Counted from the stretch's first letter, positions 1 through 12,595 are shown. The stretch is DNA of 64,000 nt from Augochlora pura (GCF_028453695.1 NC_135773.1:17484001-17548000), one strand, 5' to 3'. Numbers and translations are program-made. Notes: generated from the letters alone by a model not told the origin.

Positions 1-328
1 AAAGGCCCGTAGCACGGGAAGAGAAACTCTCTATCAGTTTTATTATATAGTAGCGTAAATAATTGGGAATTTGCTTGAAGTTCCAGACCAAGAATATTAT
101 GCAACATCGTTTCGTCCATGGGTCGTAGTATAGATCTCAAGTGAAATTTCATCATCCCTTAGGAAATTGTGTATCGCAGTCGCTTATGGTCGTGTCGTTT
201 GTACGTCAAATGTCGTTTATTTATTAATTCCCCTATGATCGGAGACACTGGACAACTTATAGTTATAGCACACAACTTCGATGTAAAGAGATTTTGCAAT
301 CATCTCAATGGCAAGGCAAACTCGATTT

Positions 329-670
329 TTAACCCTTTCGGTACGAATGCCGGATATAACCGGCGTCCACGCGACGACCGCTGTGGACGAGCGCCGGATA
401 TATCCGGCGCCCCTGCAACGACCGGTATAAATAACAGAATTTTATATAAATAAATCTTAATATTTTATATAAGTACCTCCACATATCTCTTAAGTTGCAA
501 GCAACACTTTTGTTCAAAAATGTCGTTTTATTAAGCACAGCTTTTATTTAACGCTTAGGCAATATCTTCTGATAAAGGAGGACTGGACATGTGCGGCGGC
601 AATTTTCGGCGCGCGGCCTCGTACAGCGAGAGTGTCACGGCGGACAGAGGGCTTGTACTGAAAGGGTTAA
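329..670. mobile_element. TTAA-bounded non-autonomous element, family C (piggyBac-like MITE)
   Basis: Both ends are TTAA followed by similar inverted ends: TTAACCCTTTCGGTACGAA on the left and, read on the other strand, TTAACCCTTTCAGTAC on the right. TTAA target duplication is characteristic of the piggyBac superfamily. Just inside the left end are two palindromic blocks. One is imperfect (GCCGGATATAACCGGC), the other is a perfect 20-mer, GCGCCGGATATATCCGGCGC, at 391-410. Between them GTCCAC and GTGGAC form a further hairpin. The middle is AT-rich and the right part CpG-rich. No transposase frame is present, so any mobility would have needed a helper. The family assignment rests on TIR resemblance to the elements at 22133 and 40077. 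Confidence 0.72.
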
Positions 671-3600
671 AAAAAAGAAAGCAATGAAGACCGCATCTTC
701 ATGCAACCTGATCCGTTGTCTACCGCTGTGCGGGACTCCCGGCGCATGCACCACTTACTCCCACTCCTTGCGTAACTTATTTCCCTGTGAACACCGATGC
801 CGCGTTGAATCGCGCGCCCTCGGTGTCGATTTAATCTCTCGGATCGGCATTAACCGTCCGCGAGTGGCAGGATCGATTAGATTCGATCTATGCCCCGAAG
901 ATTTACGTAAATCATCGGCACCGCGATCTGCGATCGTATCCGATCCCAGATCGAAACCGATCGGATCGATCTCGCCGTGCCGTAATTTATCGCGCGACTA
1001 CGGTCCTCTTGATTTGTCGTTCGCGGACGCGATCCTCAGCTCGCGATCAGCTGGGCGAGGCTATGCGGACGCTAGCGACAGTGACAAATTGTTGTTGGCT
1101 GTACGCGCGGATTGATACGTGGCTGCCAGGCATCGCCGATCGATTTTGTTTCGACGCGGATCGACACGCGCAATCTTCTCGATCCCCATTCATCAGGCGG
1201 CTCGAGATAAGCTTGATTTCAGAAGACCGACTACGGCTTCCCCGATGTCACTGTTCGCGAGCTGCCGTTCTTTCAAAGTTCGTCTGCGACGATTCGAGGT
1301 GATATGATGCAGTTGATACTCGCTGAAAAGTTACAATGTCTGCCAGAAAAACAAGTGGAATCTCAATTTCTGTTGCGAGTACGTAGCAATGAATAAGTCG
1401 ATATTCTTCAGGGCTTTTCTTGATGATTTCTAGTTTAAGTTATTTATTTATATATACGAATAATTTGTATAGTAATGGGAGAAAAATTATCATATTTTGA
1501 CTGCAAGAAAATTAGGACTTTATGAACTGTGTAGTTGTTTCATTGATTCTCCATCTTCATTATAAATTATACTTTCGCTTCTGTTGTAAATATATCTAAA
1601 CAAATAAGATAAAATAAATATTGAAAATGAAATGGATATTTAAAATAGTATAAATATTCAAAACATTTAGTATATCTAAAATATCTGTTAAATAGATAAA
1701 TCTAGTCTTATCGAGCTTTGTAACAAAACCTATAGAAAAATCTGGATGAAATACATCTTATACAATGATTGATTCAATTGTTAATGTTTTGATAATACAT
1801 AGTTTCAACATACTACTTTAGAAAGACCACTTACGATTTTATAATCGGCCGAATAACGTTGCTTGCGAGGATTAAAGAGGTGACGAAAGGAAAAAGGAAA
1901 GCATGGCCGCGAGAAGCTGACGGGAAGGAAGAAGAGCCGTCTAAAAGGAAAGAGAAGAGTTGCGGGGAAGAGGATGTCCTAATAGATTATTAATTTACAC
2001 GTCGACTCGCGGAGCATGATGGCGGCGAGTGGGCCGCGCCGACACACACCTGTCCCAAACCCGTCCCGCTCGATTATCTTGCATTATGCAAAATGCGTTT
2101 TTTATCGAGCCGCAACCCAGTAATAAACGGTTGTCCGCGGAACGGTTGACATAATGCGTCGGCTATTACCGCCGGGAGCCGAGCCCTTTCGCTGGACGAA
2201 CGATCTCGAGGCTATCTCGCCTCTTCTCGGCCACTCGCTGCTTCTTCGGGACGCAACCGCGGCTACTTTGACACCTCACAACTCCAAATTGATACTTGCG
2301 TATCGATCTACGCTGCCTCTAAATCTCTGAGCCTGTAAATCTCTGTTGCTCTCTTGGAGATATCTTAAAGTGCGTCGGCTCTGATACAGTTCTCGATCGC
2401 GTTTCAAGGAAATTTCAGTTTCGGCGAACTCCGGTAGAATTGTATCTTTTGGCTAAAAGAATTTGTTATTCAATTTAAAAGAAAAGGCTTCTCTTCGCGT
2501 ATCTATTGAATTATCTGGTACGTTTACTAATGGTTTTTTAGCACGAAACAATCCGAGCTGTTCGCGCGAGAACTTTTGCACGTACCTGGCATATTTTAAG
2601 GTTGCTGTATCACTTGACAAAAATGGATATAACTTTGTTATCGAGCCGAGGGCAAGGGAGAGGTTTGTTAATTCTGTTATATTCCCAATCATGGAAATGA
2701 GTGCAATACTTATTTAATTTAAGAGAGGTTTAATTTAAGGGGAAATATTTTTATAATTTCAGGAATTGTGAAAGAAGATGTCAGCTACAAGCCATTTCGA
2801 CCGATTTTGTAGTTCTAGTGTTCGTCTCTGAGAAACGAAACGAATAATGCAAAACATTGTCAACGCCATCGAACTCTCTTTATTTCAAACAATGTTCTCT
2901 CACGATTACATCGTTCCCCCGCGTGTATATACAACATTGATGCCCGCCGGCAAAGACTAAAAGTGAATAATAAATGGATAAAATCAGTGGCGATGCCGCA
3001 CTTATCCAAGCAGCACGTTCGCCGTAAAAATGTTCGAAGATGACGAGACTAAAAAATATATCAGCAATGCTGCTATCCGTAAACAGTAGTCGCATCTCAG
3101 TGTTTACGAGGCGTTGCGCTGTCACGACAGTATATACGAGCGATCTCGATACGGCCAACGATTGCAGATCTCCGCGGTCCCGCGACTGGCCGATTCCCTT
3201 TAATTTCCGCAGATTATTAACGCCATCGAGGTACACGAAGTGCCAATAACGCGATACGGTGAAAATAAACCAGGCATCTAACTGTACAGGCCGGATAATG
3301 GGACTGGTCGGTTTAATCTGCGGAGAGCGACCATCAAAACGATGCTTGGAAGGCGATCGAGGATCTACTCGCGAGATAGTTAACGTCTGCGTTGCTGAGA
3401 GGAACAGGAAGCGGAGTATCAGCCCGGTTCCGCGAACATAATCGGCGCGAATCGCTTTCGGATTTATCCCCGGGCTCGATAGATCGGTCCCGTTCCATTG
3501 TGAAGCTGGCACGAGTATTTCCGAGCGACATTTTTCGCGGTTCTTCTGATAACCGGCCGGCCGGCCGGGCCGGGCCGGGTCGGGCCGCGCCGGGCTCTTA

Positions 3601-4050
3601 GTTCGAGCCGAGAGCCGCGGAGATTATATTCCACGGCGCTGATATTTCCGCGGCGCGTGGGAGTGCGAGATCGGATCTCGTTCAATTTCGTCGAGAGTTA
3701 ATGGCCACGACTTCGCTTCACGTAACGGCACGGTGTCCGCGTTTTTCTGCCCGCCCGCCCGTACAATGGCGCATTCAAACTGACTCTCGATTACTCGATT
3801 ATGCGATATGCTCGCAGCCGATTGAAATTTCCCCGCTTTGCGTCAGCGCTCCCTTTAAATGACCCTACGTACAGAGCCGCGCCGTTTTTCCGGCCGATTC
3901 TGTGCCTCCGCGCCATTTTTTGACCTTTTTCCTCCATTTTCGTTCGCTGATGTAATATCGAACATTCGACCAGGCTGGAAATATGATCGAGCTGGCAATC
4001 TGACATATATTTCGAAACGTCTCGGGAGGCTTATCTGAGTAATACGACTT
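671..4050. other. No gene seen; CpG-rich and AT-rich unique DNA
   Basis: About 780-1300 is CpG-rich with many GATC/CGATCG words. About 1430-1850 is AT-rich, and a purine-rich patch lies near 1880-1960. Around 3551-3596 there is a GC-only run built of GGCC/GGGCC words. The 210-codon minus-strand frame at 2880-3512 has no recognisable motif, is overlapped by open frames on the other strand, and is treated as chance. No splice-flanked exon, promoter or RNA gene could be supported. Confidence 0.5.
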
Positions 4051-4067
4051 ACCTTGATCGTAAACAA

Positions 4068-4240
4068 TGATTTCAACGATCATTTAAACACTGATTTAAA
4101 CAGCGATTTAAATAATGATTTATACAGTCATCGAAACAATGATTTATACAGCAATTTAAACATTAATTTATATAGTGATTTAAATAGTAATTTATATAGT
4201 GATTTAGACAATGATTCTAAGAACGACTTAACGATTTGTG
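4068..4240. repeat. 12-bp tandem array (GATTTAAACART type)
   Basis: About fourteen imperfect copies of a 12-base unit, roughly GATTTAAACAGT / GATTTATATAGT. Because the unit is a multiple of three, a short frame through it reads as Asn-Asp-Leu-Tyr-Ser style repeats. That frame has no other sign of coding. Best read as a decayed minisatellite. Confidence 0.8.
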
Positions 4241-6600
4241 ATGTTGCTGAGACTTGAAATACATGCACTAAAAAGAAAAAGGTTTTTAGTTACAATTTTA
4301 ATTCAATTCGCCTAGCCAATGCGTTGTCGATTAATATTGACTTCTGTCGGAATGACGTGGTGGTCGGCAAGAACGATCGAAAATAAATTTAAATAAGAAT
4401 GAGTGAATAATCGAACATGAGAAAATCGTGGGAAAAAAGTCCACTCCAAAAAGTAGTAGATCATCGCATTTAGCTAGATCTTTGGATCGCGTCGCGCGAC
4501 ATGGACTATCTAGACGATTTCGAGTCGATCTGCGGAGTCCCGCGGTTCTCCGATTTTCTCCGCGGTTTTCCGAGGTCGGACCAATTCCGACATCTCGGAA
4601 TCTCAGCGAGCGATCTACGCCGGCCGTTCGCCACGGCGAAATAAGAAAATCCCGTCGAGGGAGCTCTCACGATCGTACGCGACCGAGCGTTCACGATTTT
4701 ACGCCCGCGAGATCGACGGCACGATGGCAATTAGCCGATAGGCCCGGACGCTCGCCGAGAAGGCGGAGAGGATGATCAATGATAATGATTCCAGCGAACG
4801 TGATCGACACGCTCCGTGGAATCGGCCACGTGTGCCGCGCGCGGACGTACGACGTCGACGATAGACCCGGAGTTCATCTCCCTTCCGATTCCGTTTCGCT
4901 CGGTTCGATCGGTTCGACCTCGGCCGGGGATCGATAAACAGAAATTCCGCGAGCCGTGCTGACCAACAGCTCTCAGTCCTAAGCTCCGACGATTTGCATG
5001 TCGATGAAGCGTGTCGGACGTGTCCGCAGGAAGATGGCCTAGGAGCACGCACAGTTTCGTGGACACTTCCGCGATTGAAGATCCTCCTCGGCTGGGAACA
5101 TGCCCGTCTTATTTCGACGGATCCGTGGGACCCTCAGACTATTTTCTACAAGTGACACGTCACTGCTTTGTGTATCTTCGTTTCGTACTTTTGTTCTCGG
5201 ACGACGTTTTATCGCGAACTTGCTCTTTAACCCATCCACCCTGATTTCTTTCGCAGCTTCTTAATTGCTGTAATTAAAAAATCAATAGCATTATGAAAAT
5301 ATCTACGTAGGGCTTTTATTTCAAGTTTACTTCAAGGGAATTTACCATTACTGTTATTATTTATTTTCAAATTTCGAAAATATTGACGTAAAATATTGCC
5401 ATCTCTTCATGACGAATATACTCGTCCTAGTCAGTTAACTGATTAAGAAGAATGATATTTTTTCAAGCAGAAATATTTTATAAATATGTGAATTGAGCTT
5501 ACAGTTGATTCATTGTTTCATTCCTATAGTTCGCATAGTGCACATCAATACAGAGCTTGAAAATGATAAACTGTATTATTTGGTCAAACACAAGTTATGC
5601 TATCACATTGTCATATTATTAGTACAAAATTAATTCAATGTATATTCCGATATAAATAGTTCTGGCCATAAATAGTTTAAATTACCTATATTTTATAAAA
5701 GTCATATATTTAACCAAAATAATAAATAAATCGAACATACACAATATAACTAGGATAATTTACACACGTTTTAAAGAACTACTGCAGTTTTTCACGCGTA
5801 TCTGTTGAACAAATTAACTAGGCCGCCTTGCCAATCTTTTAATTCAATAAAATTGCTTCTCGTTTCATTTCAAATCAGAGTATCCGCTCCTACGATTAAG
5901 TAACAACACTCATTCCAACATTTTCATCGCACAAATATCGCAACAGCTGACTGGTTAACCGCTTGCCCTAACATTATTATCGCAACAATTAAAATCCGTA
6001 TTCATAGCCCGTGTACTACTAATTACACTAATATGAATCATTACAGTAGTAATCAAAGTATTTGATAGTAATATCAATAATCCTAACGACTGAACATATA
6101 ACAACCATGAAGGCGGAATATATAATAATCATAAAGGAGGAATACGGCGAATACGTAACAGCGACGGGATTGATATCGGTGGGGAAGCTAATTAGAAACT
6201 GGAGCATGGATTAAAAGCGAAGTTTGCACAGGATCCTATGCGGATCATGGCCGAGAGTTCTCACGCGGAAAGGTCCGCGCTCTGTGTCCACCTGCGCGGC
6301 TGCTCGGACATAAAATCATCTTACGCAATGGCAGTGCGCGGCGGGCGACATGCCCGAGAACCTTTCCTAGCCGAGGGAACATACACAAGCATCGTGCAGC
6401 GGCGGCAGCAGCAGCAGCAGCAGGCCGGGCCTGAATCGGGTCCCGGGAATCGGCATCGGCATCCGCGTCGCGGCTACTCGCGAGTCGCGACAAGTGCTCG
6501 TACCACTCACCGCACCGGTGAGTCACTTCGTGCTTATAGATAAGCTGGATTGAGGAAGGTGCTCGGGCACCGGTGTCTGATCGAAAGGTGGGGAGACGGA
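4241..6600. other. No gene seen; CpG-rich block then AT-rich block
   Basis: 4430-5250 is CpG-rich and 5260-6170 strongly AT-rich. Near 6094-6147 a unit of about 26 bases (CCATGAAGGCGGAATA / TCATAAAGGAGGAATA) is present twice. A short CAG run lies at 6405-6422 and a possible donor (CCG then GTGAGT) near 6518, but there is no convincing acceptor upstream, so no exon is called. Confidence 0.45.
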
Positions 6601-6611
6601 GCTGTGGATGG

Positions 6612-6700
6612 AAAGGGAGAGAGAGAGAAAGAGAGAAAGCCGGGAGGAAGAGAGAGACGCGACGGAGACGAAGGAGAGATGATTGAGAAAGAGAGAAAGT
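6612..6700. repeat. GA-rich microsatellite
   Basis: Purine-rich run of GAGA and GGAA words, which keeps long frames open on both strands without coding meaning. Confidence 0.75.
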
Positions 6701-6929
6701 TATGGAGGGATACGGATGTATGGAGAGCAGGGAGAGAGACGGAGTTTCGAATCAAACGAATATGGAGAGTTGGGCATCGAGAAGAGCTAAGACTGAGAGG
6801 CGGAGTTGAGATACAGAAGGAAGAGGACTGAGATGGGCATAAGGATAAAGAGATAGTTCAGATGGCGGAAGTGGTTGTTATTAGGAAAATTACAACGCTA
6901 AGGCTAGAGGAAAAACTGAGCTGAGACGC

Positions 6930-7520
6930 GCCAAAATCTGAGGCTGAGAAAGAGGAAAGAAGCTGAGGCAGACTCGATCAATTCGAAATATTTAAAATAT
7001 TAGAAAAATCTGATAGTGAAAATTATATGAGGTAAAGTATGACACTGAAAAATATTTGGAAGCTAGGAAAATTTTGAAAACGAGAAAAATTTGACGTTGG
7101 GAAATATCTAAGGCGATGGAAAATCTGAGACTGAGAAAAGTCTGAGACTGAATTATCTAAATTCTAGGAAAAATCTGAAATCTGGTATTAGAAAAAAATT
7201 CGATCTAAGACTAAAAAATGTTTGAGAGCGAAAAATACCTGAGAGCTAGGAAAAATCTGAGACTGAGGAAAATGCAATATTGAAAAATATTTGAGACTAG
7301 GAAAAATCCGAGACTTAGAAAAATTCGGTGCTGAGAAAAATCTGAGACCGAGAAAGTCTGAGGTTAAAAAAATCTGAAACTGGAAAATATCCGAAACAAA
7401 GAACGATCCGAGACCGAACGATGTCTGAAGCTACAAAGAATCTAAGAAGAGAAAAATTGGTGACGCAGAGAAATCTGAGACCGAGAAGAAAACTAGAAAA
7501 AGTAGAAACTACCGAAACAG
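6930..7520. repeat. Decayed tandem array of a GAAAAATCTGAGACTGA-like unit
   Basis: The words AAAATCTGAGACTGAG, GAAAAATCTGA and GAAAATATTTGAGA recur about every 17 to 35 bases for almost 600 bp with many substitutions and indels. The region shades at its left edge into the GA-rich microsatellite, suggesting the array grew out of simple GA/CTGA sequence. No coding signal. Confidence 0.7.
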
Positions 7521-7530
7521 ATCAGACGTC

Positions 7531-8100
7531 GATCGAATCAGACAAAATTAAACTCTGATACCACCTTTCCCCGAGTTCTGAAATAAGAGTTGCCCGTTTA
7601 CCAAGAGATTAGTTACTTTGTGTTTAATTTCGTGGATTTCTGTCTGGAGTTGGCTGTTTACTTTCCTTTCCAGCCGACTGCTCCATCCGCTTTTCTTCCT
7701 CGAGTTTCTCTCGACAGCGTTCTATCTTTGCTTCGTAGCTTTAGGTCGGCACGCAATCATCCCGTGCGTTATTTAATTCAGATTAATGCGAGTCGATGCT
7801 CGGCCAATTTGAATCTCACTGCAACGCGCTATTGTTTATGAGCTCGCGGAAACTTGGCCCGCGTGCTAGATTAGTCTCGTTTCCCTTTCTACGAGACTCT
7901 TTGCTCGCGTCAAACCTTCCTGTTTCCCACTTCTCGTTTACTTTTTATGTCGACCAGAAAATGCTCGTATCAATATTGATAATATTTATCTCCTGTCATC
8001 GAAATAAACGGTTCGTTTTTATTCGGATCAACGGTAAGTCATGAAATACTTTGCGGAAGACGACTGACCGCGAGTGTGCATCCTCTTCGTATCATTAACA
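7531..8100. other. No gene seen
   Basis: Mixed-composition unique DNA with overlapping short frames and no recognisable domain. A GGTAAGT word at about 8033 could be a donor but no matching acceptor defines an exon. Confidence 0.4.
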
Positions 8101-8101
8101 C

Positions 8102-8265
8102 CTTAACTGACGTGTCAGTCCTGTATGGGAGTGACGGTATCATTTATTCATATTTGTATAAGATCGAATTATTTACTATATACAGTAATATACGTTACGG
8201 TATACGACATTGATTATATACAGTAATATAGCATTAATTATATACAGTATAAAATTAAATTATTT
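8102..8265. repeat. TTAA-start with short palindrome, then ATATACAGTAATAT repeats
   Basis: TTAACTGACGTGTCAGTCC at the left contains the palindrome-like CTGACGTGTCAG, the same style as the ends of other TTAA elements here. It is followed by three to four imperfect copies of a TATATACAGTAATATA word. I could not find a matching opposite end, so this may be a one-ended remnant. Confidence 0.4.
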
Positions 8266-8393
8266 GTTCATATTTTCCAAGTGTCATTAGTACCTGCAAA
8301 ATGCAAGAATGATGGAAAAGCTGTGGCGAGCGTTCGAAGTCTGTGAATTTGGTGAAACGAGAAGTGAGGAAAAGAGAGGGGAGACTGTTTCGT

Positions 8394-8450
8394 CCCGGGC
8401 CCGCTAGTGAACTCGTTAGTGAGGCTTTCTAGCGGGCCCTGTCTTAGACG
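8394..8450. other. GC-rich hairpin with GGGCCCGCTAG arms
   Basis: An 11-base arm GGGCCCGCTAG (from about 8398) is matched by CTAGCGGGCCC (ending about 8439), separated by about 20 bases. Flanking CGTCCC and GACGGGG partly extend the pairing. It could form a stable stem-loop in RNA or DNA. No known miRNA sequence is recognised in it. Confidence 0.55.
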
Positions 8451-11160
8451 GGGATAAGGGCAAGGACGGTTTCGGTGTATACAAATCGGAACGGTTTTAG
8501 GTAGCTACGGGAAAGGAATCCATCTGCTGGCGAATGGCGGAGATAGTCACCACAAAGTAAATAATGTTATGCAGCTCAACTTTTCAATTTTAATTTGATT
8601 AAACGAAGAATTTTCATTTTTTGGTCTTGGGGTTGTTAACCCATAGCTGAACGTGTAAATATCGAATTGAACCCATTTTTACATTCAATTACAAGTACAG
8701 TATATTTTATGGAATCTCTAGCAGTTATAATCTGTCATGATTATCTCCTTTCCTTTAGAAAGAAGTCTAAGAACAGGCGTTGACAAAATAATGCACCGCA
8801 CATCGATCGCGACCAAAACGTCCATATTTCATAAATGCCGTAACGAGTGTCGCAGCAATTAAACAAACACCATCCTCTTCCGTTTCCCGATTAAAACGCC
8901 CGAACGCGTTCGAAGTAAGAGGGCGCGACTTATGGGATCCCGTAACGTCACAGCGCTTGCGAATAAATTGCGTCGATCGGGCAGCAGCGAGCAAGAGACA
9001 AACGAAGACGGTAGAGCAGGAGGAGCTGGTTGCGACGAAGGAGCAAAAGAGCAACAGCAAGAGCAAGAAGAGAGGAGAACTAGGGGAAGAGCCGAGGGGG
9101 TCGGCCGCGTCCGTACGCAGGTAGATAGGTGATACATCGGCGGTGCGCTGCAGCAGCGTCCAGCAAAGTGCATTCGGTGCATTGGCGTGCAAAAGCAAAA
9201 GATAGCGGAGGCAACGAGGCGAGAGCGACGCTGGCTGTCGCGGAGAGGAGAGTAGAGGAGAGGAGAGGAGAGGAGAGAAGGCCGGGAGAGGCGAGCGAGC
9301 GGCCTAGCGAGCCTTCGCGAGCCTAGGCAGCCAGTCAGGCAGGCGTGCCCGATGGTTACGGCAATCACCGCACATGCTCCCAAGCTCCTGACCACGAATA
9401 ACACAAACAAAACCCGGCGTTCGACTCGGCGCTATCCATTTATTGTGCCCGCCAAAGAAAACCTCCTACGGCCTCGGCCAACTCGGTTCCGTGTCCCTGC
9501 CGATCCCGCAACCTCCGATCGTTAATTGTCCCCGAGCTGTGGGCTGGCCTGTCTCTCCGCCGAACCCGGCTTTCATCGACAGCCCATCCCGCGATTACGA
9601 TCCCCGCCGCCTTTGATCGATCATTTCGGCTGCCTTCCGGGTTATTAAGCTCGGGATGTCTCTAAAAATAGATATCTCCGCTTCGAGAATTCTGGCTGCC
9701 TGTTAACAAGGATCCCCGTGCTTCTGTATTTCGCCACATGTCCGACTTCTTTTTGCTGTTCGGTGGGTGGATGTACCGGTTCCGGCCAGGTGCTAGAAGA
9801 CGCAACATTTCTTGACAGTCCCTGTTTATTATTCATAGCGTCTTCTGCGAGGTATGTCACAGGTCACAGGAATCGATAGTGTGAAGTAATACAATTATAA
9901 TTTTCAATTGTCAGTTGGTAACTTAATACGCTAATGTATTGGCGTGTGTCATGAATGGAAATGTGTGCATGTGAGTATGAGCGACGCGGGAACTTAGTCC
10001 TGTGAGAATACGCAATAAGAGTAACACGTGTCCGTCTGTTCGCAGTAATACAAGTAATAATTAAAACATATTTAATTTCTTAATAAACCTAACACCAAAT
10101 CTTGTCAAATAGAACTTGAAACTAGGAAATATATTGTTTCCATGCGTGCAATTAATGAACAAGAAAATTAAATGCTACTGTAGTCAAAAGTTTGCAAATT
10201 TATAATACGTATAATTCTGAATTGATTAGGTGACCAAAAATGGTATATGGCCAATGTTTCATATTCTGAGATAAATTCCAGATGAGAGAAGAAAATAGAC
10301 CTTTAAATCTTTGTAAAAACTCCAGTTTGTGAAACAAATAAATATACTGCATAATATTCTTCTTTAAACCATGCAACTTTTGCATTAATAACATTGCTGC
10401 CCAATGCACATTTTCGAAGTAGCAGCAGATGCTCGAGTTGCGTGGACCACCCTGTATACTTGCAACTTCTAGGAGACGATACCCAGCTCCGACGTTGCAA
10501 TTATGCCGATATTGGCCCCCGAAGGAATACAATAAAGGTTTTTCGCACGAAGACCCACAATCCCCGTACTAGAGTCCCTAAATCACAGCATCTGGATCAC
10601 AGTTCCTGGTGGAGAGTCCACTTGCCGCCACAGTGCGCGCGCCATTGTTTCATCCGACAGACAGTGACCACCGCAGCCAGCCGGAAATTCCCAACAAAAT
10701 TCCGAAAGAACACGCAGAAAGTTTCGGTGTCGGCCGCGGGTATTTCAGCTGGACAGCCGACTCCCACAGCACGGTGTGCGGCACACAGAGTGTACAGCGC
10801 ATAGGACGGTTGGTGCGTGCGCGATCACGGTGTTAGCGCCGTGGGGCAAGCATCCACCTGCCCGAGCCAAACGCCCACGCGGCGGTTTGCAGGCTCGCCT
10901 TGCTCTGCGCGCGGGGCAGAGCGGAACGGAACGGAGCCGAGCGGAGCAGCGCATTCTGACGAGAGTGGCCCGCGGGCCTAACTCCGTTACAATGAGAGCT
11001 GCTCGTGGCATTCCGTGAAACACGTTGAACACGTCATCGGTCGGGAAGAGCAGCCAGCGACGACCTACGCTCTGCTCGTGCATGTACCTACCCTCGCCGC
11101 TGACCAACAGAGGGAGAAAGGAGGAGAGAGTGCCGGGAAAACGTTCTCTCGCCGGCGGAC
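8451..11160. other. CpG-rich blocks, no gene assigned
   Basis: Contains a GAGGA-type purine run at about 9241-9285, CpG-dense DNA at 8890-9620 and 10600-11150, and an AT-rich gap around 9880-10400. The 143- and 183-codon minus-strand frames at 8767-9410 overlap each other and plus-strand frames across the purine run, so they are treated as chance. The CpG-dense blocks could lie near a promoter or 5' UTR, but I see no TATA/Inr arrangement or splice-flanked first exon I can defend. A GC-rich run of G residues lies near 11170. Confidence 0.4.
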
Positions 11161-11329
11161 GGAGGGGATATGGGGGGGGGCGCAGGGGGCGTAATGTGAT
11201 CAGGGGATTGTTGGCTAGAGGGAGCAGAAATTACAAAAACAGCTGCTTTTATTTTATTTCGTGCGCCGTTGTCCGGATTGTTTCGAATAAATATATTTCT
11301 CGGTGATAAGCATCCGACATTTTGTCGAA

Positions 11330-11575
11330 TATTTTCCTCGAATCATTCATTAATAATGCAATAAGACATTTTATCTGTTTGTTCGAGTAATTCGTAGTTC
11401 GTTATAAATTATTCCATATATTTGTTCGAATAATTCTTTACACGAATGATTCTTTATTCTCGAATTATTCTTTATTCGATTAATGCTTTATACGAATGAT
11501 TTTGTATTCGAATAATTCTTAATTTGATTGATTCTTTATTTGAGTAATGTTTTATTCAAATAATTCGTGAAGGTA
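11330..11575. repeat. Decayed AT-rich tandem array (CGAATAATTCTTTATT type)
   Basis: Roughly eight to ten imperfect copies of a TTCGAATAATTCTTTAT-like word, spaced irregularly at about 20-35 bases. Degenerate minisatellite with no coding content. Confidence 0.7.
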
Positions 11576-12595
11576 ATATAGAAAAGCATCGTTAAATCAA
11601 GGGAATGAAATGAAATTAACGGCAACCGTTATAGATCGCAATTTAAGAAAATTAGGAACTGAAGTTATTATATGAACACTATCGATCATTTTCAAAAGAA
11701 TAGAATAAGCAACTTTAGATTAGCACGATCTGTAATAATCGAAAAGTCTCGTCGCACACGCCACAGCAGTTTATTTTATTATTACATTCCGGACTAGACA
11801 TTTCCGCGGCAATAATTACCTAAGCCACTTCCTAATAAATAAATTAAATTTGTGTTTCTGACGATCTGTGGAAAAATGCACGGTTTATCCAAGTAGAATC
11901 ATTTATCGCGTCAGTGATGAAGCTCTCCAACCCTCTCCCTGCTGAACATCGGAAATTTTGACAAGCGACCGCAGCTACTATCTGTTAGCTACGAGAAATA
12001 CTCGGCATTAGATGATTACAGTTATCCTTGGCGAGTATTACCCGGGAGTGTATACTTCAGGGGACTGCATTCAACCTCGGTGACGGAGAAGTTAAGCTAC
12101 AACCTAACAGACGTAAGCATGTTCTTTACGGGTATTAAAATCCCGCGAAGAGACACGTCTTCTAGACTTCGCATACTCTTTATCACGATCGCTGTCCCTC
12201 AGCGTGCAAACATTGTGCTGGGTTCATGCGATCTATCGGTTCATTGCATCGTGCTGCCTTATCAACCCTTCTTAAAGGCGCGTGGAAAAAATATCAGCTG
12301 CAACGTGGACAATATAATAATAACAACAGCGCTATTTCCTAAAGGCGATCTTGTCGCTTGCGGTGATTCCATAAGACAGCAGATAGGAAACGTGCATCAA
12401 TTTTCTGCCTAAAGTCAACTTTTAGTATGCGTTGCAATTCTTGACTACAGTTATGCACTCGCTAAATACCGCAGAAATGTTTTAGGAAATATTGCATGTA
12501 CTTTGGAAATGCAACTCAGTTGCAGCACTTTAATTCGTAATTAATATGCTATTGTCGAGACTGTGAAGATGCATTGGGGAGGAATGAGAGCTGCG
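11576..12595. other. No gene seen
   Basis: AT-rich to mixed unique DNA. The 110-codon plus-strand frame at 12080-12412 is overlapped by no repeat but shows no domain, no splice sites at its ends and no recognisable homology, so I do not call it a gene. Confidence 0.4.

Noticed and set aside
591..1115. 174-codon plus-strand frame
   Set aside because: Starts inside a TTAA element and continues into unrelated CpG-rich DNA; no domain.
2880..3512. 210-codon minus-strand open frame
   Set aside because: No domain, signal or splice context; plus-strand frames overlap it; length is within chance for CpG-rich DNA with few stop codons.
4030..4083. Minus-strand AAG|GTAAGT donor at about 4053
   Set aside because: The sequence upstream on that strand is the 12-bp tandem array, so no plausible exon ends there.
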